Below, piece by piece: positions 55,658 through 64,000 of a stretch of DNA of 64,000 nt. Both the position numbers and the translations under genes were made by a program. The DNA is taken from contig NZ_JAPWKB010000008.1 of assembly GCF_028283785.1 (NCBI RefSeq), forward strand, positions 124,001 to 188,000, written 5' to 3'. The notes beneath the pieces were generated by a model. The model saw only the letters and a list, made by a program, of their open reading frames with translations. It ran no database searches and was not told the DNA's origin. The number at the start of each line of letters is the position of its first letter. Within the stretch, counting starts at the first letter, position 1. Source of the stretch: Paraburkholderia sp. Lineage in GTDB: Bacteria > Pseudomonadota > Gammaproteobacteria > Burkholderiales > Burkholderiaceae.

Positions 55658-57082
55658 TTATGCAGCCGCGCGGCTGGTTCCGTGCGATCCGCCGTGGGAT
55701 GAACCCTTAAGCGCGGCGCGCACGTCGGCCTCGTCGAGGACGTCGTCGAGCGTGCGTTTCAGGCGCGTGAACAGCAGGTCGAATTCGGCCTCCGTGTAGC
55801 ACAGCGCGGGAGCAAAGCCGAGGATGTTGTCGCCGAATGCGCGGAACACCAGCTGATTGCGATACGCCGACGCCGAGATCCGCTCGGACAGCTTCAGCGA
55901 CGGATCGAAGCCTTGCTTGCTGCGCTTGTCCGACACCAGTTCCAGTGCACCGACCAGCCCGCGATGACGCGAATCGCCGACCAGCGGATGATCGAGCAAC
56001 GCGTCGAGACCCGCGGCGAAGCGCGGCGCTTGCGCTTGACCGTTCGCGAGCAGGCCGCCTTCATGATAGAGCCGCAGCACTTCGAGACCGATTGCCGCGC
56101 TGACCGGATGCGCCGAATACGTGTGGCCATGACCGACGATCGCCGTATCGCTCGACGCACCGGCAATCCCCTGATAAATAGCGTCCGACATCAACACCGC
56201 GCCCATCGGCGCATATCCGGCCGTCAAACCTTTCGCGACCGTCATCAGGTCCGGCTCGACCTGTTCGCCTTCGCAGGCGAACAGCGGGCCGGTGCGGCCG
56301 AACCCCGTAATCACTTCGTCGGCGACGAACAGGATGTCGAGACGGCGGCACGCGTCGCGCATCGCTTTCAGCCAGCCGACCGGCGGCACCACCACGCCGC
56401 CCGAACCTTGAATCGGCTCGCAGAAGAACGCGGCGACATTCTCCGCACCGAGTTCGGCGACCTTCGCTTCGAGCGCGGCGACCGACGAGGCGATCAACGC
56501 GGCCGCATCGACGCCATCCGGCGCGCGATACAGATACGGCGACGGCAGATGATGCTGGCTCGGCAGCGGCAGATCGAAGTTGCGATGGAACGCGGGCAGC
56601 GCCGTCAGCCCCGCACCGATCGACGACGAGCCGTGATAGCCGCGTTGCAGCGCGATCATGTGCTTCTTCGCCGGACGACCGGTTGCGTTGTAGTAGTGGG
56701 TGATGAAGCGGATCGCGGAATCGACCGCGTCCGACCCGCCGAGCGTGAAGTACACGTGTTGCAGCGACGCCGGCGCATACGACACCAGCTTCTCCGCGAG
56801 TTCGATCGCCGGTTCGGAACCGAAGTGGAAGTAACCGGTCGCGTAGGGCAGGCGAGCCATCTGCTCGGCGGCGACCTTGACGATGCTGTCCTGGCCATAG
56901 CCGACGTTCACGCACCAGAGGCCCGAGAACGCGTCGAGCAGTTCGTTGCCGTCGCGGTCGCGCAGATACGCGCCGTGGCCGGATTCGAGCACGGTGACGC
57001 CGCGGGCTTCGTGCGCGCGGTAATTGATGACCGGATGAATCAGGTGTTTGCGGTCGGCTTCGATAAGCGATTGATTCGGCAT
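55658..57082 (-). CDS. Class III (omega) aminotransferase
   Basis: This 474-residue PLP enzyme has the family landmarks FSGLWCVNVGYGQ, RGYHGSSSIGAGL, VADEVITGFGRTG and the PLP lysine in TVAKGLTAGYAPMGAV. It would move the amino group of an omega-amino acid, diamine or taurine-like compound to pyruvate or 2-oxoglutarate. The product semialdehyde suits the dehydrogenase encoded at 52265. It stands upstream of the AsnC regulator on the same strand. Exact substrate unknown. Confidence 0.9.
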   Translation of the reverse strand: MPNQSLIEADRKHLIHPVINYRAHEARGVTVLESGHGAYLRDRDGNELLDAFSGLWCVNVGYGQDSIVKVAAEQMARLPYATGYFHFGSEPAIELAEKLVSYAPASLQHVYFTLGGSDAVDSAIRFITHYYNATGRPAKKHMIALQRGYHGSSSIGAGLTALPAFHRNFDLPLPSQHHLPSPYLYRAPDGVDAAALIASSVAALEAKVAELGAENVAAFFCEPIQGSGGVVVPPVGWLKAMRDACRRLDILFVADEVITGFGRTGPLFACEGEQVEPDLMTVAKGLTAGYAPMGAVLMSDAIYQGIAGASSDTAIVGHGHTYSAHPVSAAIGLEVLRLYHEGGLLANGQAQAPRFAAGLDALLDHPLVGDSRHRGLVGALELVSDKRSKQGFDPSLKLSERISASAYRNQLVFRAFGDNILGFAPALCYTEAEFDLLFTRLKRTLDDVLDEADVRAALKGSSHGGSHGTSRAAA

Positions 57083-57162
57083 GTTGGGTTCTCGTCGCGG
57101 GATGGTGCGGAAGTGACTGTTGACCGATCCATACTAACGATTGCCGGCTACCTGTCGTGCCG

Positions 57163-57182
57163 CCAAAAATATTGCCAAAAAG
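57163..57182 (-). promoter_or_regulatory. Tandem TTTTTGGC repeats upstream of the aminotransferase
   Basis: On the minus strand two copies of TTTTTGGC (57182-57175 and 57170-57163) are spaced 12 bases apart, about 80-100 bases upstream of the aminotransferase start. This may be a binding site for the AsnC-type regulator. Support is limited to the repeat itself. Confidence 0.35.
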
Positions 57183-57227
57183 CGTAGCCGCCGCGTTTTG
57201 CACCCAGTGCGCAGCATTTTCTGCCGC

Positions 57228-57248
57228 GCCCGCTTAATTGCGGGCTTT
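57228..57248. terminator. Hairpin after the GhrA-type gene
   Basis: GCCCGC (57228-57233) pairs with GCGGGC (57240-57245) around TTAATT, followed by TTT on the plus strand. It lies just beyond the stop of the reductase gene and upstream of the aminotransferase, and probably ends the former's transcript. Confidence 0.5.
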
Positions 57249-57259
57249 CACCGCGCGAA

Positions 57260-58183
57260 TCAGTAACCGCGTTCCCGGTTTATCGCGCCATGCATCGGCT
57301 CGCCGGCACGGTGGCGGCGCAGATTGTCCAGCACGGCGTCGACGGCGCCTTCGGGCCGCGTCGCGCTGGCGATATGCGGCGTGAGCCTGACACGGGGCTG
57401 TGACCACAGACGGTGATCGACGGGCAACGGTTCGGGGTCGGTGACGTCGAGCACTGCGCTGTGCAGATGTCCGGCGTCCATCGCGTCGAGCAGGTCGGCG
57501 GTGTTCAGTTGCGGCCCGCGTCCGACGTGAATCAGCGATGCGCCTGCCGGCAACGCATCGAACACGCGTCGCGACAGCAGACCGCGGGTGGCGTCGGTGA
57601 GCGGCAGCAAACACACGAGCACATCGGTTCTGCCGAGAAACGTATCGAACGACGCGTCACCGGCATGACACTCGACGCCGTCGATCGTATGCGGCGAGCG
57701 GCTCCATCCCGCGCAAGCAAAGCCGAACAGTTTCAAACGCTCGAGCACTGCCGTGCCGAGCATGCCGAGCCCGAGCACACCGACGCGCCGCGACGCCGCA
57801 GCGCGGACCGGCCGCGCTTTCCATACGCGCGCCTGCTGTTGCGCGGCATAGTCGAACAGGTCGCGGTGCACGGCGAGGACGGCTTCGGTCACGTATTCGA
57901 CCATGCCTTCGACGATCCCCGGTTCGATCATCCGGACGACCGGCAGATGCGGCGGGACGCGCGACAGATCGAACTGATCGACACCCGCACCGACCGAAAA
58001 CACCACTTCGAGATTAGGCAGCGTTTCGGCGAGATCGTCGGGCGACCAGGCGGCCAGATAGCGGATATCGGCGGGATTGCCGATATCGGGCCACACGCGA
58101 AACGGCAGGTCGGGGGCGAGTTGTGCGAAACGCGCGGCCCATTGCGCGCCGCGCGCCGGGTCGGCTTTATAGAGGAAGGTCAC
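57260..58183 (-). CDS. ghrA: Glyoxylate/hydroxypyruvate reductase A-like
   Basis: This 307-residue NAD(P)-dependent 2-hydroxyacid dehydrogenase has the dinucleotide motif VGVLGLGMLGTAV, the Arg of HVGRGPQLNTADLL, the Glu of TDPEPLP and the catalytic His of LTPHIAS. It resembles GhrA, which reduces glyoxylate and hydroxypyruvate. The GTG start at 58183 lies 15 bases after the second GNAT gene, so they form a unit. Its link to the rest of the cluster is unclear; it may clear a toxic 2-oxo acid. Confidence 0.9.
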   Translation of the reverse strand: MTFLYKADPARGAQWAARFAQLAPDLPFRVWPDIGNPADIRYLAAWSPDDLAETLPNLEVVFSVGAGVDQFDLSRVPPHLPVVRMIEPGIVEGMVEYVTEAVLAVHRDLFDYAAQQQARVWKARPVRAAASRRVGVLGLGMLGTAVLERLKLFGFACAGWSRSPHTIDGVECHAGDASFDTFLGRTDVLVCLLPLTDATRGLLSRRVFDALPAGASLIHVGRGPQLNTADLLDAMDAGHLHSAVLDVTDPEPLPVDHRLWSQPRVRLTPHIASATRPEGAVDAVLDNLRRHRAGEPMHGAINRERGY

Positions 58184-58198
58184 GGCGCCGGTTCGCGC

Positions 58199-59083
58199 TC
58201 AGGCCATCGCCTGATTGATGATGCCGAACTGGCGGACCAGCGGGTCGGGCGGCCCCTCGTGGCTGGCCGGATCGCTATTGCGGACCATCTTCACGACGAG
58301 ATCGACACGCGGCAGGCCCAGCCCGATCAGCCAGTCCGTCAGACCGCTGCCGGACGGCACATCGATCCGCACGAACGCACCCTCGTTCAGTGCCAGCCAA
58401 TGACGGATCAGCGCCTTCGCGCGGCTGTGGTCCGCGGAGTCGGGGGCGACCACCGGACCGATTGCGTAACCCCGCCCAAAGCGCCGGAATAGCGCGAACC
58501 CGAGCAGTTCGCCATCGCGAGCGAGCGCGATGCCGTCGGCGTTTTGCAACAGTGCGGGCAGTACCTCGCTACGGTCGAGACCGCATGCGCGCGACGCGAG
58601 TTCGATCAGTTGCGGCGTATCGTTGATGCCCAGCGGACGGAGCCGTTCACCTGCGGGCAACGACACGAGCGGCGGCTGAAACACCGCGCCCTGATGCTGT
58701 TCGAGCGAGCCGCACACCCGGAAGCCGAGCTTTTCGTAAAGCGGCCGGCCGGCTTCGGTCGCGTGCAGAAAGGTCACGCGATCGCCGGTTTCCTGCAGCA
58801 CCAGGTTCATCAGCTTGCCGCCGATTCCGCGCCCCTGATAGTCCGGCGACACGATCACCATGCCGAGCGTCGCGCGGTCCGCGCCGAACTTCCAGAACAG
58901 CGCGGTGCCGATCACGTTTCCCGCATCCTCGACGGCGAAACCGCTTCCGGCTTCGGCCGCGAAGCGCCAGTCTTCGGCACGATGCGGCCAGCTGACCGCC
59001 ATCGTCAGGCCGTGCGCGGCCGCGATGTCGTCGGGGGTGAAGCGTCGATAGACAAGCGTTTCATTTTCTGGCGATCCGGACAC
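58199..59083 (-). CDS. Tandem GNAT acetyltransferase, copy 2
   Basis: This 294-residue protein is a paralogue of the one at 49869. Shared segments include SWPHRAEDWRFA, GADRATLGMVIVSPDYQGRG and a C-terminal VKMVRN. Both GNAT-like domains are kept. The two paralogues bracket the catabolic genes. It is upstream of the GhrA-type gene and faces the importer genes at 59634. Substrate unknown. Confidence 0.85.
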   Translation of the reverse strand: MSGSPENETLVYRRFTPDDIAAAHGLTMAVSWPHRAEDWRFAAEAGSGFAVEDAGNVIGTALFWKFGADRATLGMVIVSPDYQGRGIGGKLMNLVLQETGDRVTFLHATEAGRPLYEKLGFRVCGSLEQHQGAVFQPPLVSLPAGERLRPLGINDTPQLIELASRACGLDRSEVLPALLQNADGIALARDGELLGFALFRRFGRGYAIGPVVAPDSADHSRAKALIRHWLALNEGAFVRIDVPSGSGLTDWLIGLGLPRVDLVVKMVRNSDPASHEGPPDPLVRQFGIINQAMA

Positions 59084-59633
59084 AGCTCACTCCTTGATGA
59101 CGTCACACTTGCCTCCGACTTTCGCATTTTGGCTGCAGGCTTGATAGGACGATCTTTCTATCTCGGGCGGCCACGCCCTCTTTCGATGCAACTCGATGCA
59201 AAACACGCGGTCGGGCGCATCGGAACGCGTCGAATGTGCTGAATCGGCATTTTTGTCGGCGGCATATATCAGTCGTGTGACTTTACGATTTCTGTCGGTT
59301 GCAGCGTTGTCCGCCGCGTTGCTCGCCACTGTGTCGCGATGCAGCCGCTGCCCCCGCGCAGTAAGGCACGCAGCGATAGCGTCGCAAGCGGCACCGCAAA
59401 TCGTGCTGTGCAGGCCACCCAAAACGGCCGATTCGAATGGTCGGGACCGCCCGATCGCGATAACCGGCAGTTTTTTGGGGTGCTTAAATCGTCTCAGGGC
59501 AGTGATCACCCGGGTTGTCGCCTGACGGGCACCACCGGCAGGCAGCACCTGCAAAGGCCGCGCAACACCGCAACCGCACCACACCAAAGCCGGATAAGCA
59601 GAATCAACCTTCTCATTGTTAGGAGCAGTTCGC
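59084..59633. promoter_or_regulatory. 550-base divergent region before the importer operon
   Basis: No convincing gene is seen here; a 109-residue frame at 59196-59525 lacks a ribosome site and family features. The left end holds the motif shared with the other GNAT gene (ACTTT 59118-59122 and TTGATAGGAC 59141-59150). The right part contains a T-rich stretch (TTTTTTGGGGTGCTTAAATC near 59470) that may belong to the importer promoter. AGGAG at 59621-59625 is the ribosome site of the binding-protein gene. Confidence 0.4.
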
Positions 59634-61211
59634 ATGAACGACGACGAAATCAAAAATGGTGGTTTCAGCCGCCGCGACATGATGCGTGTGATGGCTGCGG
59701 GAAGCATGCTGGCAACTGGCGCAGGCGGACTGCTGGGCGGAGCGCGTTCGGCATTCGGCGCGCCCGCGCCGAAGAAGGGCGGCAAGATCCGGGTCGCGTA
59801 CGACGCCGGCTCGACGGCCGATACGATGGACCCGGCGAAGGGTTCGGCTGGCTGCGACTACATCCGCTTCTTCATGTTCTATAGCGGCCTGACGCAACTC
59901 GACGCCAGTCTCACGCCGCAGATGAATATCGCGGAAGCGCTCGACACCACCGACGCAAAAACCTGGGTCATCAAGCTGCGCAAGGGCGTCACGTTCCACG
60001 ACGGCAAGGCGCTCGCACCGGCCGACGTCGTCTACTCGCTGTCGCGTCACAAGAACCCGGCGACTGCGTCGAAGGTGAAGTCGCTGGCCGACCAGTTCGT
60101 CGATGTGAAGGCCACTGGACCGAACGAAGTGACGCTGACGCTCGCGTCGGCCAACGCCGATCTCCCGGTGATTCTCGCGACGCCGCAATTCGTGATCGTC
60201 AAGGACGGCACCACCGATTTCAACGCCGGCATCGGCACCGGCCCGTACAAGGTCAAGACGTTCAAGCCGGGCGTCAGCACGGTAGGCGTGCGCAACGACA
60301 GCTACTGGAAGCCGGGCATGCCGTATCTGGACCAGATCGAACTGATCGGCATCAGCGACAACGCCGCGCGTGTGAACGCGCTGCTCTCGGGCGACGTGCA
60401 CCTGATCAACTCGGTCGATCCGCGTTCGACGCAGCGCATCGCATCGACGCCGGGTTATGCGGTGCTCGAAACCAAGTCGGGCCTGTATACCGACCTGATC
60501 ATGCGTCGCGATAATCCGCTGGTCGGCAATCCGGATTTCGTCAACGGTATGAAGTATCTGTTCGATCGCGAGCAGATCCGCACGGCCGTGTTCCGGGGCT
60601 ATGCTGTGATCGGCAACGATCAGCCGATTCCGCCGGGCCATCGTTACTTCAACGCGTCGCTGCCGCAACGCAAGGTCGATCTGGACAAGGCCAAGTTCTA
60701 CTTCCAGAAGGCCGGCGCGATCGGCACGACGCTGCCGCCGATCTACGCCACGCCGGATGCGAACGGTTCGGTCGAAATCGCCGAACTGATGCAGCAGACC
60801 GGCGCGAAGATCGGCATGAACATCACGGTGAATCGCGTGCCTGCCGACGGCTACTGGTCGAATCACTGGATGAAGCATCCGCTCGGGTTCGGCAGTGTCA
60901 ACCCGCGCTCCAGCGCCGACGTGCTGTTCACGCAGTTCTTCAAGTCGGATGCGGCTTGGAACGAGTCGGGCTGGAACAATCCGAAGTTCGATCAGCTGCT
61001 GCTGGCCGCCCGCTCGGAAACCGACGACGCGAAGCGCAAGCAGATGTACGGCGACATGCAGGTGATCGTTTCGGAGCAGGGCGGGATCGGCATTCCGTCG
61101 TTCATCAGCCTGATCGATGCAAGCGACAAGCGTCTGCAAGGTTTCGGCTCGATTCCCAGCGGCGCGATGATGGGCTTCTCGTTTGCCGAGCACGTGTGGT
61201 GGAACGCCTGA
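59634..61211 (+). CDS. ABC substrate-binding protein, family 5 (third importer)
   Basis: This 525-residue periplasmic protein carries a twin-arginine-type start (FSRRDMMRVMAAG and a hydrophobic stretch to SAFGA). Landmarks are KLRKGVTFHDGKALAPADVVYSL and GIGTGPYKVKTF. The ATG at 59634 is supported by AGGAG eight bases upstream. It heads an importer operon with two permeases and an ATPase. Its nearness to the aminotransferase cluster suggests that it delivers that pathway's substrate. Confidence 0.92.
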   Translation: MNDDEIKNGGFSRRDMMRVMAAGSMLATGAGGLLGGARSAFGAPAPKKGGKIRVAYDAGSTADTMDPAKGSAGCDYIRFFMFYSGLTQLDASLTPQMNIAEALDTTDAKTWVIKLRKGVTFHDGKALAPADVVYSLSRHKNPATASKVKSLADQFVDVKATGPNEVTLTLASANADLPVILATPQFVIVKDGTTDFNAGIGTGPYKVKTFKPGVSTVGVRNDSYWKPGMPYLDQIELIGISDNAARVNALLSGDVHLINSVDPRSTQRIASTPGYAVLETKSGLYTDLIMRRDNPLVGNPDFVNGMKYLFDREQIRTAVFRGYAVIGNDQPIPPGHRYFNASLPQRKVDLDKAKFYFQKAGAIGTTLPPIYATPDANGSVEIAELMQQTGAKIGMNITVNRVPADGYWSNHWMKHPLGFGSVNPRSSADVLFTQFFKSDAAWNESGWNNPKFDQLLLAARSETDDAKRKQMYGDMQVIVSEQGGIGIPSFISLIDASDKRLQGFGSIPSGAMMGFSFAEHVWWNA

Positions 61212-61296
61212 CAGTACGCAGTTGAAGCAACCCGCATGAGCGGCGCGCGTCCCCACGCGCCGTTCATGCGGATGTCACTTTCAGGAGATCTGGACG

Positions 61297-62250
61297 ATGA
61301 ACCAGAACATAGTCGAACTGATAGGCCGGCGCGTCGCTGTGACCGCGCTGACGCTGCTGATCGTCTCGATCATCATTTTCACGATCACCAACCTGTTGCC
61401 CGGCGACGCCGCGCAGGCAGCGCTCGGCCAGTCGGCGACGCCGGAAACGGTGGCCGCGCTGCGTTTGCAGTTCGGTCTCGATCAACCGGCTTACCTGCGC
61501 TATCTGAACTGGCTCATCGGTCTGGTGCATGGCAACTTCGGCCTGTCGCTGTCGAACAATATGCCGGTGTCCGAGTTGATCGAAGGACGCCTGCCGAACT
61601 CGCTAACGCTCGCTGCGATCACGACGGCGGTATCAGTGCCGATCGCGGTGTCGTGCGGGATTCTGGCCGCCGTGAAGCGCGATTCGCTGGTTGACCGGAT
61701 CGTCAGTCTCGGCACGCTGTCGCTGGTCGCGACGCCCGAATTCCTGATCGCGACGGTTGCCGTGCTGGTGCTGGCGGTGAAGCTGCACTGGCTGTCCGCA
61801 CTGTCGTACAGCGGCGAAATCGACACCTTCGATCAGTTTCTGCGGGCGTACGCGATGCCGGTGCTGACACTGTGTGCGGTCGTGATCGCGCAGATGGCAC
61901 GGATGACGCGCGCCGCGGTGATCGAACAACTCGGCTCGTCCTACGTCGAAATGGCGATACTGAAAGGCGCGAGCCCGGCGCGGGTGGTGCTTCGCCACGC
62001 GCTGCCGAACGCGATCGGCCCGATCGCGAATGCGATTGCGCTGAGTCTGTCGTATCTGCTGGGCGGCGTGATCGTCGTCGAGACGATCTTCAATTATCCG
62101 GGGCTTGCGCGTCTGATGGTGGACGCGGTCGCCAACCGCGACTTCCCGCTGGTCCAGGCGTGCACGCTGCTGTTCTGTCTCGGCTATCTGCTGCTGGTGC
62201 TGCTCGCCGACCTGTGCGCGATCATCTCGAATCCGAGGTTGCGCACATGA
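61297..62250 (+). CDS. ABC permease, DppB type (third importer)
   Basis: This 317-residue permease shows FTITNLLPGDAAQAALG, LRLQFGLDQPAYLRYLNWL and VVETIFNYPGLARLMVDAV. It has about six membrane segments. AGGAG lies ten bases before the start. The stop overlaps the next start by ATGA. Confidence 0.93.
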   Translation: MNQNIVELIGRRVAVTALTLLIVSIIIFTITNLLPGDAAQAALGQSATPETVAALRLQFGLDQPAYLRYLNWLIGLVHGNFGLSLSNNMPVSELIEGRLPNSLTLAAITTAVSVPIAVSCGILAAVKRDSLVDRIVSLGTLSLVATPEFLIATVAVLVLAVKLHWLSALSYSGEIDTFDQFLRAYAMPVLTLCAVVIAQMARMTRAAVIEQLGSSYVEMAILKGASPARVVLRHALPNAIGPIANAIALSLSYLLGGVIVVETIFNYPGLARLMVDAVANRDFPLVQACTLLFCLGYLLLVLLADLCAIISNPRLRT

Positions 62251-63260
62251 GCCCGGACCGTCCGTACCCGAACCCCAAAGAGGTGCCGCCGATGCACAAC
62301 GCCGACCTGGTTCAACGCAGCAGTGCGCTGCCGCCTGGCGCGGATCGTCCGCCGCCGCCGTCGCAACCGTTCGGCGGCACCCCGCTGCCGCCCGCCGCGC
62401 CACGTCGTAAACGCCGTTCGCTGGCTTCGCGGATGGGCTTGTCGAAAGGTGGCTGGATCGGCTTAGGCATGGTCAGCGTCGCGCTGTTCGTGGCGGTTTT
62501 CGCGCCGTGGATCGCACCGCATCAGGTCGGCACGATCCTGACGCCGGACGTGTTTTCGCCGTTCAGTGCGAAGCTGCCGCTCGGCTCCGACTATCTTGGC
62601 CGGGACATGCTGAGCCGGATCATCTACGGCACGCGGCTGACGGTGCTGTTGTCGCTGGCGTCGGCGCTGCTCGCAGCGGTGACCGGCACGACACTCGGGC
62701 TGCTCGCCGCAGTCGCCGGCCGCGCGGTCGATGAAACGATGAGCCGTCTGCTCGACGCGGTCACGTCGATTCCATCGAAGATGTTCGCGCTGATGATCGT
62801 CGCCGCGTTCGGCTCGTCGCTGACCCTTCTGATCCTGACAGCGGCCATCAGCTATATGCCTGGCTCGTACCGGATCGCACGCTCGCTCGCGGTCAATATC
62901 AGCCAGCTCGAATACGTGCAGGTGGCGCGCGCGCGCGGTGAAAGCTCGATCTATATCGCGTGCGTCGAAATGCTGCCCAACATGCTCCATCCGATGCTGA
63001 CCGACACGGGCTTGCGTTTCACCTTCGTCGTGTTGCTACTGAGCGGCCTGAGCTTCCTCGGTCTCGGCGTGCAACCGCCGTTTGCCGATCTCGGCTCGCT
63101 GGTTCGCGAAAACATCAGCGGTCTCGGCGACGGCGCACCGGTCGTCATCATGCCGGCGCTGGCGATCGCGATCCTGACGGTCGGCGTCAATCTGCTGATC
63201 GACGGTTTGCCGCATCGCGGCCGCCGCAAAACGTCGGCTCGTGCCGTTGGAGGTCATTGA
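62247..63260 (+). CDS. ABC permease, DppC type (third importer)
   Basis: This 337-residue permease has a long Pro-rich N-terminal tail (about the first 60 residues) before the first membrane segment, which is unusual. The core shows LGSDYLGRDMLSRIIYGTRLT and EYVQVARARGESSIYI. An internal start at 62292 would shorten the tail, but coupling to the upstream gene supports 62247. The ATPase gene follows at once. Confidence 0.9.
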   Translation: MSPDRPYPNPKEVPPMHNADLVQRSSALPPGADRPPPPSQPFGGTPLPPAAPRRKRRSLASRMGLSKGGWIGLGMVSVALFVAVFAPWIAPHQVGTILTPDVFSPFSAKLPLGSDYLGRDMLSRIIYGTRLTVLLSLASALLAAVTGTTLGLLAAVAGRAVDETMSRLLDAVTSIPSKMFALMIVAAFGSSLTLLILTAAISYMPGSYRIARSLAVNISQLEYVQVARARGESSIYIACVEMLPNMLHPMLTDTGLRFTFVVLLLSGLSFLGLGVQPPFADLGSLVRENISGLGDGAPVVIMPALAIAILTVGVNLLIDGLPHRGRRKTSARAVGGH

Positions 63261-64000
63261 ATGAACAGCGCTCAACCTGGTAGCAACCTGGTCGAAGTCC
63301 GCGGCTTGCGCGTGATCGGCAGCCGTCCGGGCGAACCGGACACCACCATCGTTCATGACGTGGATTTCGACGTCGCGCGCGGCGAAGTGCTTGCGCTGAT
63401 CGGCGAATCCGGCTCGGGCAAGACGACGATCGCGCTGTCGCTGATGGGTCATGCGCGCAGCGGTTGCCGGATTTCCGGCGGCACGATCCACGTCGGCGGG
63501 ACCGACGTGCGGTCGCTGTCGGCAAAAGGACTCGCTTCGCTGCGCGGTCGCAAGGTCGCCTATATTGCGCAAAGCGCGGCGGCTGCGTTCAATCCGTCGC
63601 GCACGATTCTCGATCAGGTGATCGAAAGCGCGCTGATTCACGGCACGCTGTCGAAAGCCGCTGCGCAAGCGAAAGCGCTCGAGCTGTTCCGCGCACTCGC
63701 GTTGCCGGAACCGGACACGATCGGCAAGCGTTATCCGCATCAGGTATCGGGCGGCCAATTGCAACGTCTGATGGCCGCAATGGCGTTGATCACCGATCCC
63801 GAACTGGTGATTCTCGACGAGCCGACCACCGCGCTCGACGTGACGACGCAGATCGACGTATTGCTCGCTTTCAAGCGCGTGATCCAGGAATTCGGCATGA
63901 CCGCCGTGTACGTGTCGCACGATCTGGCGGTCGTCGCGCAGATGGCCGACCGGATTCTCGTGCTGAGCGACGGACAGGTTCGCGAAGCCGGCGAAACGGC
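63261..64000 (+). CDS. ABC ATPase (third importer), truncated by window end
   Basis: The first 246 residues of a peptide-type ATPase are visible, and the frame is still open at base 64000. The Walker A motif GESGSGKTT, signature VSGGQLQRL and Walker [12 protein letters not shown] followed by a switch His (VSHDLAVV) are present. It begins directly after the DppC-like stop. Whether it is a single or fused dual ATPase cannot be seen here. Confidence 0.93.
   Translation, partial: MNSAQPGSNLVEVRGLRVIGSRPGEPDTTIVHDVDFDVARGEVLALIGESGSGKTTIALSLMGHARSGCRISGGTIHVGGTDVRSLSAKGLASLRGRKVAYIAQSAAAAFNPSRTILDQVIESALIHGTLSKAAAQAKALELFRALALPEPDTIGKRYPHQVSGGQLQRLMAAMALITDPELVILDEPTTALDVTTQIDVLLAFKRVIQEFGMTAVYVSHDLAVVAQMADRILVLSDGQVREAGET

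Noticed and set aside
59196..59525. 109-residue plus-strand frame in the divergent region
   Set aside because: It has a hydrophobic stretch but no ribosome site or recognisable domain; treated as noncoding.
59619..61256. 545-residue minus-strand frame opposite the binding-protein gene
   Set aside because: Composition is that of an antisense shadow; the plus-strand gene has a signal peptide, ribosome site and operon context.
1..64000. CRISPR arrays, tRNA or rRNA genes, insertion sequences, prophage
   Set aside because: No regularly spaced repeats, RNA gene signatures, transposase or phage genes were seen on either strand.

Overview
The window is high-GC DNA with dense translational coupling (many ATGA start/stop overlaps). 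It is rich in LysR and GNAT genes and in family-5 peptide-type ABC importers, which suggests a Burkholderiaceae beta-proteobacterium (Paraburkholderia/Burkholderia/Caballeronia-like). This placement is inferred from gene style, not from a marker gene. There are no rRNA or tRNA genes, prophage, insertion sequence or CRISPR array. Apart from a purA homologue the content is accessory metabolism, as expected of a secondary chromosome or megaplasmid.

Layout. (1) 1-4160: end of a LacI-type regulator, a protein of three fused RidA-like repeats, a complete but diverged adenylosuccinate synthetase, and a divergent LysR gene. (2) 4162-12054: an AT-richer leader with palindromes, then seven coupled genes: KamA-type radical-SAM aminomutase, metallo-beta-lactamase hydrolase, FAD/NAD(P)-binding protein, cupin, MFS transporter, zeta-type GST and membrane di-iron hydroxylase. 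A convergent LysR gene follows. This looks like an uncharacterised small-molecule pathway. (3) 13088-45250: a roughly 32-kb block that I read as organosulfur scavenging. It holds two DszC/SfnB-like acyl-CoA-dehydrogenase-fold oxidases, three luciferase-like monooxygenases (two of the DszA/NtaA type), a protein that retains the Cys-His-Arg triad of DszB sulfinate desulfinases, an orphan SsuA-like binding protein, a triple-rhodanese protein and two complete peptide-type importers. It also holds one frameshifted binding protein, an amidase, an aldo/keto reductase, an AhpD-like protein, an amino-acid ABC importer without its ATPase, and msrA. (4) 45356-49752: LysR divergent from aldehyde dehydrogenase, HAD hydrolase and FAD amine/amino-acid oxidase genes. 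(5) 49869-64000: a mostly minus-strand catabolic set (class III aminotransferase, AsnC regulator, D-malate/tartrate-type decarboxylating dehydrogenase, succinate-semialdehyde-type dehydrogenase, M14-type deacylase, cupin, GhrA-type reductase and two paralogous GNATs). It lies next to a plus-strand family-5 importer whose ATPase gene runs off the window.

How the parts work together (inference). In block 3 the importers would bring in sulfonates, sulfones or other sulfur compounds. The flavin-dependent oxidases and monooxygenases would oxidise the carbon-sulfur bond, the desulfinase-like protein would release sulfite, and rhodanese and MsrA would handle sulfane sulfur and methionine oxidation. 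In block 5 an amine-containing, perhaps N-acylated compound would be imported, deacylated, transaminated to a semialdehyde, oxidised to a dicarboxylate and fed into central metabolism under AsnC control. Block 2 could make or break down a beta-amino-acid-derived molecule. The strongest leads are the DszB-like gene in its sulfur setting, the kamA operon, and the GNAT pair, which keeps a shared upstream motif.
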